Assembly (NCBI RefSeq): GCF_030408755.1
Contig: NZ_CP047209.1
Coordinates: forward strand, 1,550,001-1,614,000
DNA: 64,000 nt
Direction: 5' to 3'
Origin: Corynebacterium felinum
Lineage (GTDB): Bacteria; Actinomycetota; Actinomycetes; Mycobacteriales; Mycobacteriaceae
A program made the position numbers and the translations under genes. The notes beneath the pieces are model-generated. The model did not search any database. It was not told the DNA's origin and saw only the letters and a program-made list of their open reading frames with translations. This document shows, piece after piece, positions 1 to 8,508 of the stretch (position 1 is the first letter of the stretch; the number at the start of each line of letters is the position of its first letter).

Positions 1-156
1 GGCGCTACCCTTCTGCAGGGATACACCGGCCTGATCTACGGCGGCCCAGAGTGGATTCGCGATATTCACCTCGGAATCGCCGCTCAACTGCGCGCCCATG
101 GTTTCAGCAATATTAGCCAAGCCATAGGTTGCGGTTTGAAATGGACACTCGACTAA
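1..156 (+). CDS. pyrD: Dihydroorotate dehydrogenase (quinone), C-terminal fragment
   Basis: Reading frame 1 is open from the window edge to a TAA at 154-156 and gives 51 residues. The stretch GATLLQGYTGLIYGGPEW followed by a run ending in ...LRAHGF matches the C-terminal end of class 2 dihydroorotate dehydrogenases, where the G-x-x-L-(V/L)-Q-x-Y-T motif binds the FMN phosphate. The enzyme oxidises dihydroorotate to orotate in pyrimidine synthesis at the inner face of the membrane. The N-terminal part lies outside the window. A strong bidirectional terminator follows at 192-231. The identification rests on a short piece but the motif is characteristic. Confidence 0.85.
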   Translation, partial: GATLLQGYTGLIYGGPEWIRDIHLGIAAQLRAHGFSNISQAIGCGLKWTLD

Positions 157-189
157 CATCGAACACCCTTTTTCACTGAAGGTAAAAGA

Positions 190-233
190 AAAAAGGTGGC
201 ATCTTCGTAGTAAAACAAAGATGCCACCTTTCA
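190..233. terminator. Bidirectional terminator between pyrD and a leftward operon
   Basis: A 14-bp perfect stem is formed by 192-205 and 218-231, flanked by A-rich DNA on the left and T residues on the right, so it can stop transcription from both sides. It serves pyrD from the left and the converging membrane-protein operon from the right. Confidence 0.85.
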
Positions 234-253
234 TTGTTCCCAACGCAAGGAAC

Positions 254-643
254 CTAGCCCTTAGGGATCATGGCGCGACGAATAGCAAGACTGCAGGCAA
301 ACGCCAAGAGCGCATAGGCCGGAAGCCAGTACTGATCCCACACCATAAGCACAGGCTGTGGGATAAAACGACCAATAACTACCAAAACCAACGCAATACC
401 AAGTGCAACCACCTGGGCCATGCTGGATTTTTGGTTACGGGTCATCGTGGCAAATCCACCTAAAATGGCACCCGCCACCACGATCAGAAGAAAACGAGGA
501 GTCACTGGAAAAGGGCTCATCCAGCCGTGGGTAATCACTTCAAAAGCGGTGAAAATTGCCAGCACAATCGCCACAGCCATCAAAGCACCACCAATACGGA
601 TTGGTGCAGGAATGCTCACTTCAGCAGTGGGCTTTTTAGTCAT
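254..643 (-). CDS. Small integral membrane protein, unknown function
   Basis: Predicted 129 residues from the ATG at 643 (MTKKPTAEV...). Four hydrophobic segments are visible, around residues 16-34, 48-63, 76-92 and 104-121, separated by short loops, with a basic C-terminus. It looks like the small four-helix membrane proteins found in many corynebacteria; I do not recognise a named family. The ATG overlaps the last 8 bases of the upstream PEBP gene, so it is probably translationally coupled and is the last gene of the ABC-ABC-PEBP-membrane protein operon. An in-frame ATG at 676 lies well inside the PEBP gene and is less likely. Confidence 0.6.
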   Translation of the reverse strand: MTKKPTAEVSIPAPIRIGGALMAVAIVLAIFTAFEVITHGWMSPFPVTPRFLLIVVAGAILGGFATMTRNQKSSMAQVVALGIALVLVVIGRFIPQPVLMVWDQYWLPAYALLAFACSLAIRRAMIPKG

Positions 644-1193
644 TCTCGTACCAACCCCACACGATGGCTCGCCCAAGGGAATGGAAATAGAGATTAAACC
701 CGAGAACAGTTGGAGTAGCGCCGGCAGGAATATCGAGCTTTTCTACATCAACTGCATGTACAGCAAACAAGTAGCGGTGCGGCCCATGCCCCGATGGAGG
801 CTGCGGTCCGTAGTAGCCAGCAATGCCGGAATCACCACGAAGGGTAACAACCTCATCAAGGCCTAAAAGCTTCTGGTCGGCAGCACCCGCGCCTTGAGGA
901 ACTTCGGTCACCGAGACAGGAATGTTGAACGCAGCCCAGTGCCAGAAACCACTAGCGGTTGGGGCATCAGGGTCAAAGCAGGTAATAGCAAGAGATTTGG
1001 TGCCTTCGGGCAGATTATCCCAAGCAAGATGCGGGCTGACATTGGAAGGGGCAACAAACAGCTCACCGATCTTCTCACCATTGCTCAGATCATCGGAGCG
1101 AAGATCAAAGGTGGGCAGATCTTTCAAAGGCGCATAAGGGTCGGGGCCCGGGAAGCGGGGATCATTGGCGTAGGTATTCATGTACTCATTCAT
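636..1193 (-). CDS. PEBP family protein (YbhB/YbcL type)
   Basis: 185 residues with the two hallmark motifs of the phosphatidylethanolamine-binding/Raf-kinase-inhibitor-like family: D-P-D-A-P near residue 75 followed by F-W-H-W, and GYYGPQPPSGHGPHRYLF near residues 126-143, which form the anion-binding pocket. No signal peptide is seen, so it is probably cytosolic. Bacterial members have no firmly assigned role. AAGGA lies 8 nt upstream of the ATG. It begins 3 bases after the ABC exporter gene and overlaps the small membrane protein, so the four genes form one operon. A link with lipid or hydrophobic-ligand transport by the exporter is an inference from position only. Confidence 0.88.
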   Translation of the reverse strand: MNEYMNTYANDPRFPGPDPYAPLKDLPTFDLRSDDLSNGEKIGELFVAPSNVSPHLAWDNLPEGTKSLAITCFDPDAPTASGFWHWAAFNIPVSVTEVPQGAGAADQKLLGLDEVVTLRGDSGIAGYYGPQPPSGHGPHRYLFAVHAVDVEKLDIPAGATPTVLGFNLYFHSLGRAIVWGWYEND

Positions 1194-1196
1194 ACC

Positions 1197-3095
1197 CTAA
1201 TCCTTGTGATGGTTGCCACTCCAACGCGCATAAAGTTGCGCATACCTCTTCCCTAACGCCACGAGCTGATCGTGAGTGCCATCCTCAACAATCCTTCCTT
1301 CCTCCATCACAATGATCCGATCGGCGCTCACTGCCTGATCCAACCGGTGAGCAACCACTAGTGCGGTTTTCCCTTCGGTCACCGCCATCGCGGCCCGTTC
1401 GAGAGTGTGAGCGTGTTCACTGCCTGCCTCACTGGTGGCTTCATCCAAAATAACCACATGAGGTTGTCGCAGCACCACGCGGGCTAGAGCGATCTGCTGG
1501 GCAATCTCTGGGCTCATTTCCTCCTCGCCTGCACCCACTAAAGTGTCTAGCCCATCGGGGAAAGAGCGCTGAAAAGCCTGGGTTTTTGTGCTAAGCCCCA
1601 CTGTTGCTAGAGCTTCAAGCAGTTGTTCATCCGTGGCCGATGGGGCAGCCCACTGTAAGTCTTGGCGCAATGTGCCAGAAAAGACATGCACTTCTTGGCT
1701 TAACAGTGTGACATTACGGGCAGTCCACGCATCGGAGACTTCTTGAGTGTCCACATCCCCAATGAGGATCTGCCCACCAGTGGGAATATGCAGGCCTGCA
1801 ATCAAGCCAGCGAGGGTTGATTTTCCGGCACCAGAAGCACCAACAAGTGCAGTTTTTGTATGTGCCTGAAGATGCAAATTTAGTGGTGGTATCACTTCCC
1901 CACCACCGGGATAAGTAAAGCGCAGATTGTTCAGCGTGATATCCGCAGGAGCATGCAAATTAGCAGGCTCTGGCTTGTCACTTGCCTGCTGCATTTTCGC
2001 TAAGGACACAGCACGGCCCAGCATGGTCGCTGCGGCCTGGATTTCGCCGGAGAAAAACACCACGTTAAAGATGTGGATTTCGGCACGAACAACCAAAAAG
2101 ATTGCCGAGGCGGCTTGGCCTTCACTCACACTTCCCTGATGCACCAACCACAGCGCAAGAATGATGGTGCCAATAAGCCACGCACCATAGGCGAACTGCC
2201 CACAATACAACAGGCGCACCAAGTAAGGCACACGATCGGCGCTTGCCTGCATCGCAGCCCAACTGTTCTTTTTCATGCGTTCTAAAGCCCAGTCGCCATA
2301 GTGAAACGCCCTTAACGTGGGCAAACCACGCAAAGTATCAAGCAATGTGGAATTGCGTTGTGCTTCAGCCACGCTCATGTGGTTGGACACCTGCGGGAGT
2401 GCACGCAACGTCTTTTTCGTGCTCGGGTATACCAACACCAGCGAGACTAAGAAAACGAGCAAGAACCGGGCGTCGATAAGCACTAAAGCCCCGAGGGTGA
2501 AAGGGAAAAGCAAAACCGTATTAATAATCCTGCTGCCGATCGGGATAAGTACCCGCATAGAATCGTCGACATCATTAGTCATGCGAGTAATCACGTTGCC
2601 GGTGCCCAGCTTCATCACCTCAGGAATCGGTGCACGCAACACCGAATCCAAGCAAGCACGTTTGAGATCCACGCTTAAAGTGCGCAGTTTCAGCCCCACA
2701 AAGTACTCGGAAAGCGCGCGCCCCAACGCATCCACGATCAATGACAAACCGCCGATAGCGATGAGAATCAACGCCGCGTCCATGCCGGTGCCCCCAACAG
2801 GTACCTCAGTGCCGCGCAACGCATCCACAACATGGCCAAAAACCGTGGATTGGAGGACGAAAAAGCTCAAGATCACTGAATGCAAGGCGATGATTCCCAG
2901 CACCCATCTGCGCGACCAGCAATGTGGCAATGTAGTGAAAAAGCGGAACGTCTCACCAAGGCTTTCCGGCGCTAAAGCATCTGAAGCCAACGCGGGCACG
3001 AAAGTGTTTTGGCGCTGGAAAAATCGCTGAAAACAGCGTGTGATCAGAGATTTCTTTTCTGGATCGGCGGTGGAGTTATTTTTTCCAGTTGTCAT
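1197..3095 (-). CDS. ABC exporter half-transporter, Walker A subunit of heterodimer 1
   Basis: 632 residues: an N-terminal type IV ABC exporter membrane domain (about residues 60-350) and an ATPase domain (about 385-625). Walker [10 protein letters not shown] is at 419-427, the Q-loop Gln at 467, Walker B VVILDE at 547-552, and the H-loop His in VVAHRLD at 583. The signature LSGGQ is replaced by MSPEI (527-531), and the D-loop reads SEAGSE in place of SALD. The partner gene immediately upstream (ATGA overlap) has the complementary set of intact motifs, so the two should form a heterodimer with one usable ATP site. AAGGAGG precedes the ATG. The substrate is unknown. The protein resembles the product of 8509-10251. 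Confidence 0.88.
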   Translation of the reverse strand: MTTGKNNSTADPEKKSLITRCFQRFFQRQNTFVPALASDALAPESLGETFRFFTTLPHCWSRRWVLGIIALHSVILSFFVLQSTVFGHVVDALRGTEVPVGGTGMDAALILIAIGGLSLIVDALGRALSEYFVGLKLRTLSVDLKRACLDSVLRAPIPEVMKLGTGNVITRMTNDVDDSMRVLIPIGSRIINTVLLFPFTLGALVLIDARFLLVFLVSLVLVYPSTKKTLRALPQVSNHMSVAEAQRNSTLLDTLRGLPTLRAFHYGDWALERMKKNSWAAMQASADRVPYLVRLLYCGQFAYGAWLIGTIILALWLVHQGSVSEGQAASAIFLVVRAEIHIFNVVFFSGEIQAAATMLGRAVSLAKMQQASDKPEPANLHAPADITLNNLRFTYPGGGEVIPPLNLHLQAHTKTALVGASGAGKSTLAGLIAGLHIPTGGQILIGDVDTQEVSDAWTARNVTLLSQEVHVFSGTLRQDLQWAAPSATDEQLLEALATVGLSTKTQAFQRSFPDGLDTLVGAGEEEMSPEIAQQIALARVVLRQPHVVILDEATSEAGSEHAHTLERAAMAVTEGKTALVVAHRLDQAVSADRIIVMEEGRIVEDGTHDQLVALGKRYAQLYARWSGNHHKD

Positions 3096-4654
3096 TTCAG
3101 TCCTCCTTGACGTGCTGCACTAGCCCATGTTTGGCGCCCAGAAATAACCACGGTGACACGGTTTTTGCGAAGCTGTGCCGTATTGTGAACAACCTTGTCT
3201 AAGGTCACTGCGTCCAAACCAGTTGTAGGTTCGTCGAGCAAAAGTATCTCTGGGTTGCGGGCAAATGCGCGGGCTAAGGCGATGCGTTGGCGTTGTCCAC
3301 CCGACAGGTTCAATCCGGCCTCGCCAATACTGGCTGAAGGCAGTTCGCCATTAGGGCCGTAGCCACCGAAGCGTTTGACAATATCGTCGCAGGCCGCAGC
3401 ATCGAGGCTGGCGCGAAGATGCGTAAGATCGATATCGCCAAGCGGGTTGATGTTATCTTCCAAGGTGCCTTCAAAGATGCTCACGACGTGCGGTGTGGCC
3501 AATGCGCGCTCGTGTCGGGCGAGTTGTTGGAAAAGGGTGTAGTTTTCGGCGGTGGGTTTCCACACATGCAAGCCCGGAGCAGGGATAGGGATGAGTTCGC
3601 TGGGGTGTTCGTCGAGTTCCTGCTGGGGTTGGATTTTTATGATGCGCTTAGCAGCAGCCATAGCAATGGCCCAGGTGGTACTGAGTGTGCCTAAGGCGTA
3701 TCCAGACCATGTCAACGCAGGCGGCGCGAGTAGTGTGATGCTTAACATTTGGCCGGCACTAATTTCGTTACTGCGGGTCAGGTAAGCTCCAACGCCAATG
3801 ATCAGCACGCTAAACAGTGCAGGTGTTAGTTGGCGTAGGAAATTCAACGTTGCACTTAATTGTACGTCTTTGCGCATCCACTCAAGGGCGTGCTCGCTTT
3901 CTGCATAAAAACGGGCGCGCGTGGGTTCGACTGCCCCGAGTCCTTTGAGTACGCGTGAGCCTTGAGCAACATCGGTTGCGAGTCCGGCAACTTTTGCTTC
4001 TGCTTCTCGACGTCGGGAGCTTACTTTCTCAATCGGTTTCGCACTCCACGCTGCAACAGCTGCGGTCGCTATCATCCCTAGGGGGATAATGAGTGCTACT
4101 TTCCAGCTAATGGAAGCCAAACTGATGGTTGTTCCCACGATATAGGAGAACATCATCACCGGAAAGTTAAATATTTCGCGAATATTTGCTGCAGTATCAG
4201 CATCTGCGTCTACCGTATTGAGGATTGTTCCAGGCGAGTGCTCGCTACGGGGGCTCGATAGTAGCTTTTCGGTGAGATAGACGCGCACATTGTGGGTCAC
4301 GCGGCTGACGCCTACTTCGGAAAATCCATCACTTAAACCTTCGGAATAGATGTGGAAGATAAGAATGCTGAGCAATATCAGCAGCGGGATTACCACAACG
4401 ATCGGATCAGTGGAACCAAAAGCGTGGTCAATGATCCAGCCGATGACAAGAGGGGTGGTAGCGGAAATGGCTGAGCCGATGCCGAGGATGATCACTTGGA
4501 GTATCACGGCTGAGCGGTAGGCGAAAAGGAGGTTCCGAATGAGTGCGGTGGGGCTGCGCCAGCGGTGGGGTTGGACGGCGGTGTCGTTGTGTGGCGGTGT
4601 GGCTGGGGCGAACCAGCTCCACAACTTCGCTCGTTTCGGGGTGTTGAAAAGCAT
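3092..4654 (-). CDS. ABC exporter half-transporter lacking the P-loop, heterodimer 1
   Basis: 520 residues: a six-helix exporter membrane domain (about 40-335) and a shortened ATPase domain. LSGGQ (450-454), Walker B ILLLDE (470-475) and D-loop TGLD (478-481) are perfect. Between the membrane domain and the Q-loop there are only about 45 residues, with no Walker A; the Q-loop region reads [11 protein letters not shown] with His where Gln is expected, and the H-loop His is absent (VVISGRQTW), with the chain ending soon after. The frame is continuous, and the paralogue at 10399-12060 has the same gap, so this is not an assembly error. First gene of the operon; its stop overlaps the next start as ATGA. 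It probably supplies only the signature and D-loop to its partner. Confidence 0.85.
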   Translation of the reverse strand: MLFNTPKRAKLWSWFAPATPPHNDTAVQPHRWRSPTALIRNLLFAYRSAVILQVIILGIGSAISATTPLVIGWIIDHAFGSTDPIVVVIPLLILLSILIFHIYSEGLSDGFSEVGVSRVTHNVRVYLTEKLLSSPRSEHSPGTILNTVDADADTAANIREIFNFPVMMFSYIVGTTISLASISWKVALIIPLGMIATAAVAAWSAKPIEKVSSRRREAEAKVAGLATDVAQGSRVLKGLGAVEPTRARFYAESEHALEWMRKDVQLSATLNFLRQLTPALFSVLIIGVGAYLTRSNEISAGQMLSITLLAPPALTWSGYALGTLSTTWAIAMAAAKRIIKIQPQQELDEHPSELIPIPAPGLHVWKPTAENYTLFQQLARHERALATPHVVSIFEGTLEDNINPLGDIDLTHLRASLDAAACDDIVKRFGGYGPNGELPSASIGEAGLNLSGGQRQRIALARAFARNPEILLLDEPTTGLDAVTLDKVVHNTAQLRKNRVTVVISGRQTWASAARQGGLK

Positions 4655-4824
4655 ATCAATAACCTTACTTTTAATTGTTCGATAGATGATGCGGAATTGG
4701 AACAGAAGTTAAGAATTTCAAAGACTTGCCCAAAAATGGCCTTTGAGCTGGCGATTTGTCATAGTCAAAGCTCTCTAATATAGTTTTGGGAGTGCCCAGC
4801 CAACAGGCTGAAAACAAAACCCAA

Positions 4825-4910
4825 GCCCGGGTGGCGGAATGGCAGACGCGCTAGCTTGAGGTGCTAGTGTCCTACTAACGGACGTGGGGGTTCAAGTCCC
4901 CCCTCGGGCA
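4825..4910 (+). tRNA. tRNA-Leu (anticodon GAG)
   Basis: An 86-nt cloverleaf is visible. The acceptor stem pairs 4825-4831 with 4903-4909 with discriminator A at 4910; the anticodon stem CTAGC/GCTAG encloses loop TTGAGGT with anticodon GAG at 4858-4860; there is a long variable arm (GTCC/GGAC), typical of class II leucine tRNAs; the T arm is GGGGG-TTCAAGT-CCCCC. CCA is not encoded. A terminator follows. Confidence 0.97.
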
Positions 4911-4944
4911 CTCGATACACTTGTTGTAGTGTTGAGTTTTGAAT

Positions 4945-4988
4945 AAAGGCTGTGAAATTTTCTTCGGAGAGTTTCACAGCCTTTTTTC
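4945..4988 (+). terminator. Intrinsic terminator after tRNA-Leu
   Basis: A stem of at least 10 bp, GGCTGTGAAA (4948-4957) with TTTCACAGCC (4972-4981), is followed by a run of T. It ends the tRNA transcript. Confidence 0.88.
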
Positions 4989-5091
4989 CCATGCCACTGC
5001 TACTTTTGGGGCTTTGGGGCTGAAGGGACAAAAAGTGTGGACCAAAAGTGAAGCTTCACAAAGAAACGATTGCGAGGCTGACTTCTTGGGA

Positions 5092-5187
5092 AGTACTCTC
5101 CTAGGGTTAAAATCCCATCACGGTTGAAGTACTGTGGCGTGTGCTGATGGTAGCCGAAAGTAGATCAACGCCGTGATGGTTTTTTAC
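5092..5187 (+). terminator. Long hairpin with T-run; possible small-RNA end
   Basis: CCATCACGGTTGA (5115-5127) pairs with TCAA-CG-CCGTGATGG (5165-5179) around a loop of about 37 nt, and a T run follows at 5180-5185 on the plus strand. No coding gene ends upstream on this strand (the tRNA already has its own terminator), so it may end a short untranslated RNA. It may also help stop the leftward lipoprotein gene, whose end is at 5201. The heptamer AAGTACT occurs twice (5092 and 5127). Confidence 0.45.
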
Positions 5188-5200
5188 AAGCTGCGAGTTG

Positions 5201-6700
5201 TTAACGCACGGCCGGCTTTTTGGCTTCGACTTCCTTTGATCCGGACTCGGCCGAAATGGTGTAGGTCTCCCCTGCCTTCAGCTCGGGGCTGCTGAAGAAG
5301 ATCTGACGCACCTCGACCTCCACCAGTTCTTCGAGAATCACTGTGTCTTTAGCATCACGGATCGAAATGGCCTCACCGATGCCAATATCCATCGGTTCTC
5401 GAATCCATGGCGCACCTAAGGTCACGCCGATCGGTTCATGATCCTTACCCGCGGCAAAGACCGTGCCACCAGTGATTTCAAAAGATCCATCCACATCAAA
5501 GAACCCATTATTGCCCGGATCTTGGACGAAAATTCGCACCTTGCCGTTGGTGATTCGCAACTCGCCATTGGAATCGATGCCGTCGGTGCCAGCATTGATA
5601 GACAGGTCGCCACCGGTAATGGTGATCGAAGGCTTGAAGTAGTTGGGGCGATCTTCCGGCAAGTTGCCAGAGGACGCATTGATGCCATCATCGGTTGCGG
5701 TGATATTGATCGTGCCACCTTCAATGAGTACGGTCAGTGCCTCAATACCCTCCAAGGCGCGCACGATATTGACTTCGCCGCCAGTAATCACAGCGGTCGT
5801 GGTGGCGTTGATGCCGTTATATTCCGCATCAATGGTGACGATCCCGCCGAGAATAAAGGCGTCGCCTTCGCATTCAATACCCTTGCGGCCAGCCTTCACA
5901 TTGAAGTCTGCCTTCAAGATCACCAGTTCTTCACCGTTGACTGCATTGTTTCCGGCGGAAATTTCATAGGCGCCGCTTTCCATAATCACATCCGAGCCAG
6001 CTTTGAGTCCGTCTTTTTGTACCGCAATTTTTAACACACTGCGGGCAGAATCAATGACACCATGTGCAGGATCGGTTGTATCCGTTGCGGTAATGCCGTG
6101 AGCGCCGGCATCAATAGAAATGTGGGCATCGCGGACATAGACGGAGTCGTAGGCCTCAATGCCGTGTCCGTCGGCAGAAATATAGAGTGCACCACCAAGG
6201 ACTGCGACATTGTTTGCGGAAATGCCCGTGCTGTTACTGGTAATACGTAATTGGCCGGTGCCAACGAACGTGAGATTGACGTTCGAGCGCACCACACCAC
6301 TGCTGTTATCGCCCTCGGTTACCACTACAACGTTGCGGGCGGATTGCACAGTGATCGATGGAAGTGTGGCATTGGCCAACCGAATGACAACCAGTTCCTC
6401 GGGGGCATTAATGGTTAAAGCGGGCAAGTCGCCGCTGAGGGTATAGCTACCCCCGCGGGTAATGTCTTGCTCAGGGTTGAATTCAGCGGAGGCGACTGCG
6501 GTCCATTGGGACTCGTGTACGCCTTCAAAGGTTTCGTTTTCTTCCCTGGTGACGGAGATCAAACGCTGATAGTTCGTTTGGGTCAAAGTATCGGCGGTTT
6601 GGGGTACTGGGGTCCGCGGTTCTTCGGTTGGAAGATTGTGGGTACAAGCAGTAAGGACTCCTGCGGTTAAAATGGCGAGGGCTAAACGCACAGATCGCAT
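5201..6700 (-). CDS. Lipoprotein with beta-helix carbohydrate-binding domain (DUF4353-like)
   Basis: 499 residues. A lipoprotein signal peptide is clear: MRSVRLALAILTAGVLTAC, with a lipobox ending in Cys19. From about residue 90 to 440 the chain is a ladder of short rungs with recurring patterns such as I-x-A-x-x-x-G-I-x-A, D-G-I-N-A and I-T-G-G-x-(V/L)-x-I, typical of right-handed parallel beta-helices of the DUF4353/Cthe_2159 family, whose characterised member binds acidic polysaccharide and calcium. Acidic and glycine-rich turns are frequent. AAGGAG lies 12 nt before the ATG. It stands alone between the tRNA and the divergent SDR gene. A role on the outer face of the membrane in binding envelope glycans is inferred. 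Confidence 0.8.
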   Translation of the reverse strand: MRSVRLALAILTAGVLTACTHNLPTEEPRTPVPQTADTLTQTNYQRLISVTREENETFEGVHESQWTAVASAEFNPEQDITRGGSYTLSGDLPALTINAPEELVVIRLANATLPSITVQSARNVVVVTEGDNSSGVVRSNVNLTFVGTGQLRITSNSTGISANNVAVLGGALYISADGHGIEAYDSVYVRDAHISIDAGAHGITATDTTDPAHGVIDSARSVLKIAVQKDGLKAGSDVIMESGAYEISAGNNAVNGEELVILKADFNVKAGRKGIECEGDAFILGGIVTIDAEYNGINATTTAVITGGEVNIVRALEGIEALTVLIEGGTINITATDDGINASSGNLPEDRPNYFKPSITITGGDLSINAGTDGIDSNGELRITNGKVRIFVQDPGNNGFFDVDGSFEITGGTVFAAGKDHEPIGVTLGAPWIREPMDIGIGEAISIRDAKDTVILEELVEVEVRQIFFSSPELKAGETYTISAESGSKEVEAKKPAVR

Positions 6701-6909
6701 ATGAGGAGCTTCTCCTTAAGCTTGTCGTGATGTGTTGTTGATAACGCAATCGTTGTCTTTAAGAAATAGCTTATTAGAGTATTCCACCGCTCGAAAAATG
6801 GCAAAACCCGTATAAATTCCCCGTCGCATGTCGGAGCCTAGTTTGCACACTGTCTACTTTTGGTTTCGATAGCTTTAAGAAGGCTTAACTTAAGGAGAAA
6901 GTCGCTGCT

Positions 6910-8481
6910 GTGAACAAAGACCTTGAAATACCTGAAGAAGATTTTCGCATCACCTTGAGGGTGCTTGAACAGGTAGGTGACTTCCCTAGCGATCACCTGC
7001 AATCGAGGCAACTTCAACAAGCGGTAGCCAAGCTTTTCAAAGCGGTGAAAAAACAGCGTCGACAAGCAGCGAAGCAACGCCGCCAAACAAACGACGCCTC
7101 CGTGCTTGCCCGCACCGCAACCGCGAACCCGCAGCGCATCGATGATGAGACTGCTGGGCTTGTGCCTACCCCCGCCGCACTCACGCCGCCGACGAGCGCG
7201 CACCTTGATTCTGGGCAGTCGGCTCTGGGGAATACTCACGCGCGCATCGCTGCTGAGGTGGCGACACCGCACGGCTGGGCCGGAAAACTGTACCGGGCGA
7301 ACAAGTGCTATATCTGCAAGCAACCTTATACTTTGGTCGATTCCTTCCACCACCAGCTGTGTCCTGACTGTGCTGCAGACAATCGTGCCCGGCGTGAGGC
7401 GCGGGTCGACTTGTCGGGTCGTCGTGCGTTGCTTACTGGTGGACGGGCGAAGATCGGTATGTATATTGCGCTGAAGCTGTTGCGCGATGGCGCGGATGTG
7501 ACAATCACGACGCGTTTTCCGAAAGACGCGGTGCGTCGCTTTTGTGCAGTGGCTGACTCAGATGCGTGGCTTGATCGACTGCACGTTGTGGGTATTGATT
7601 TGCGTGATCCGAATCAGGTTGAAGATCTAGCAGAGCGGATGTCGGCCCAACCGCTCGATATTTTGATTAATAATGCTGCCCAGACTGTTCGGCGTTTGCC
7701 TGGCGCCTACAGTGGGCTTATCGACGCCGAAACTGCGCCACTTACTGCTGCGGAAAGCAGCGTTGATTGTGTGAGTTTGGGGGCAACATCAACCCTGCAC
7801 CCCGCAGTGTTGGTCGGTGGCGATGCCCAGGCGTTGGGCGAGGCTGCGCCAAGACCAGTTGTGGATGCGGATGCGGTTTCTGCACAGATTCATGCCGCGC
7901 GCTTAGCAGCGCTGGCGCTCACGGGTGGTTCGGCGGCGCTGGAGCGTGTTGCTGATGGCACGGCAGTGGATGCTGGTGGGTTGATTCCTGATCAGGTGGA
8001 GCATAATTCGTGGGTGGCAACCATTGGTGAGGTTGATCCGCTTGAGCTGTTAGAAGTTCAACTGTGTAATGCGACAGCGCCATTTATTTTGCTCAATCGC
8101 CTGCGCCCAGCTTTGGAAGCATCGAAGGCGCGGCGTAAGTATGTGGTGAATGTTTCGGCTATGGAAGGGGTTTTTCACCGCGGGTATAAAGGGCCTGGGC
8201 ATCCGCATACAAACATGGCGAAAGCGGCGCTGAATATGCTCACCCGCACCAGCTCCGCGGAACTGTTTGAGCATGGAATTTTAATGACCTCAGTAGATAC
8301 TGGGTGGATTACTGATGAGCGCCCCCACACGCTTAAACAGCAGATGGCAAGCCAAGGTTTTCACGCACCTTTAGATCTCGTCGATGGTGCAGCACGAGTG
8401 TATGACCCGATTGTGCAAGGGGAAAACGGCGTTGATCTCTACGGCTGCTTCCTCAAAGACTTCCGCCCTCACCCGTGGTAA
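6910..8481 (+). CDS. Zinc-ribbon SDR-family oxidoreductase with altered active site
   Basis: 523 residues from a GTG start with AAGGAG 12 nt upstream. An N-terminal helical, basic region (1-70) and a low-complexity linker lead to a zinc ribbon, C133-x2-C136 and C151-x2-C154. A Rossmann fold follows: TGGRAKIG at 176-183 (cofactor binding) and NNAAQ at 254-258. About 115 residues of extra sequence come before the NVSAMEG segment with the SDR serine. The expected YxxxK is replaced by T-N-M-A-K in HPHTNMAKAALNM, with a lengthened Ser-Lys spacing. The fold is clear but the catalytic Tyr is not where it should be, so the reaction is unknown. Divergent from the lipoprotein gene. Confidence 0.75.
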   Translation: MNKDLEIPEEDFRITLRVLEQVGDFPSDHLQSRQLQQAVAKLFKAVKKQRRQAAKQRRQTNDASVLARTATANPQRIDDETAGLVPTPAALTPPTSAHLDSGQSALGNTHARIAAEVATPHGWAGKLYRANKCYICKQPYTLVDSFHHQLCPDCAADNRARREARVDLSGRRALLTGGRAKIGMYIALKLLRDGADVTITTRFPKDAVRRFCAVADSDAWLDRLHVVGIDLRDPNQVEDLAERMSAQPLDILINNAAQTVRRLPGAYSGLIDAETAPLTAAESSVDCVSLGATSTLHPAVLVGGDAQALGEAAPRPVVDADAVSAQIHAARLAALALTGGSAALERVADGTAVDAGGLIPDQVEHNSWVATIGEVDPLELLEVQLCNATAPFILLNRLRPALEASKARRKYVVNVSAMEGVFHRGYKGPGHPHTNMAKAALNMLTRTSSAELFEHGILMTSVDTGWITDERPHTLKQQMASQGFHAPLDLVDGAARVYDPIVQGENGVDLYGCFLKDFRPHPW

Positions 8482-8508
8482 ACCTTCTACTCCCCTAGCT
8501 TTAGTGCG

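Noticed and set aside
3092-4654. Frameshift or deletion as the reason for the missing P-loop
   Set aside because: The frame is continuous, all other motifs are perfect and the paralogue at 10399-12060 shows the same gap.
4939-5127. 62-codon frame after the tRNA
   Set aside because: It begins in the tRNA terminator and lacks a ribosome site.
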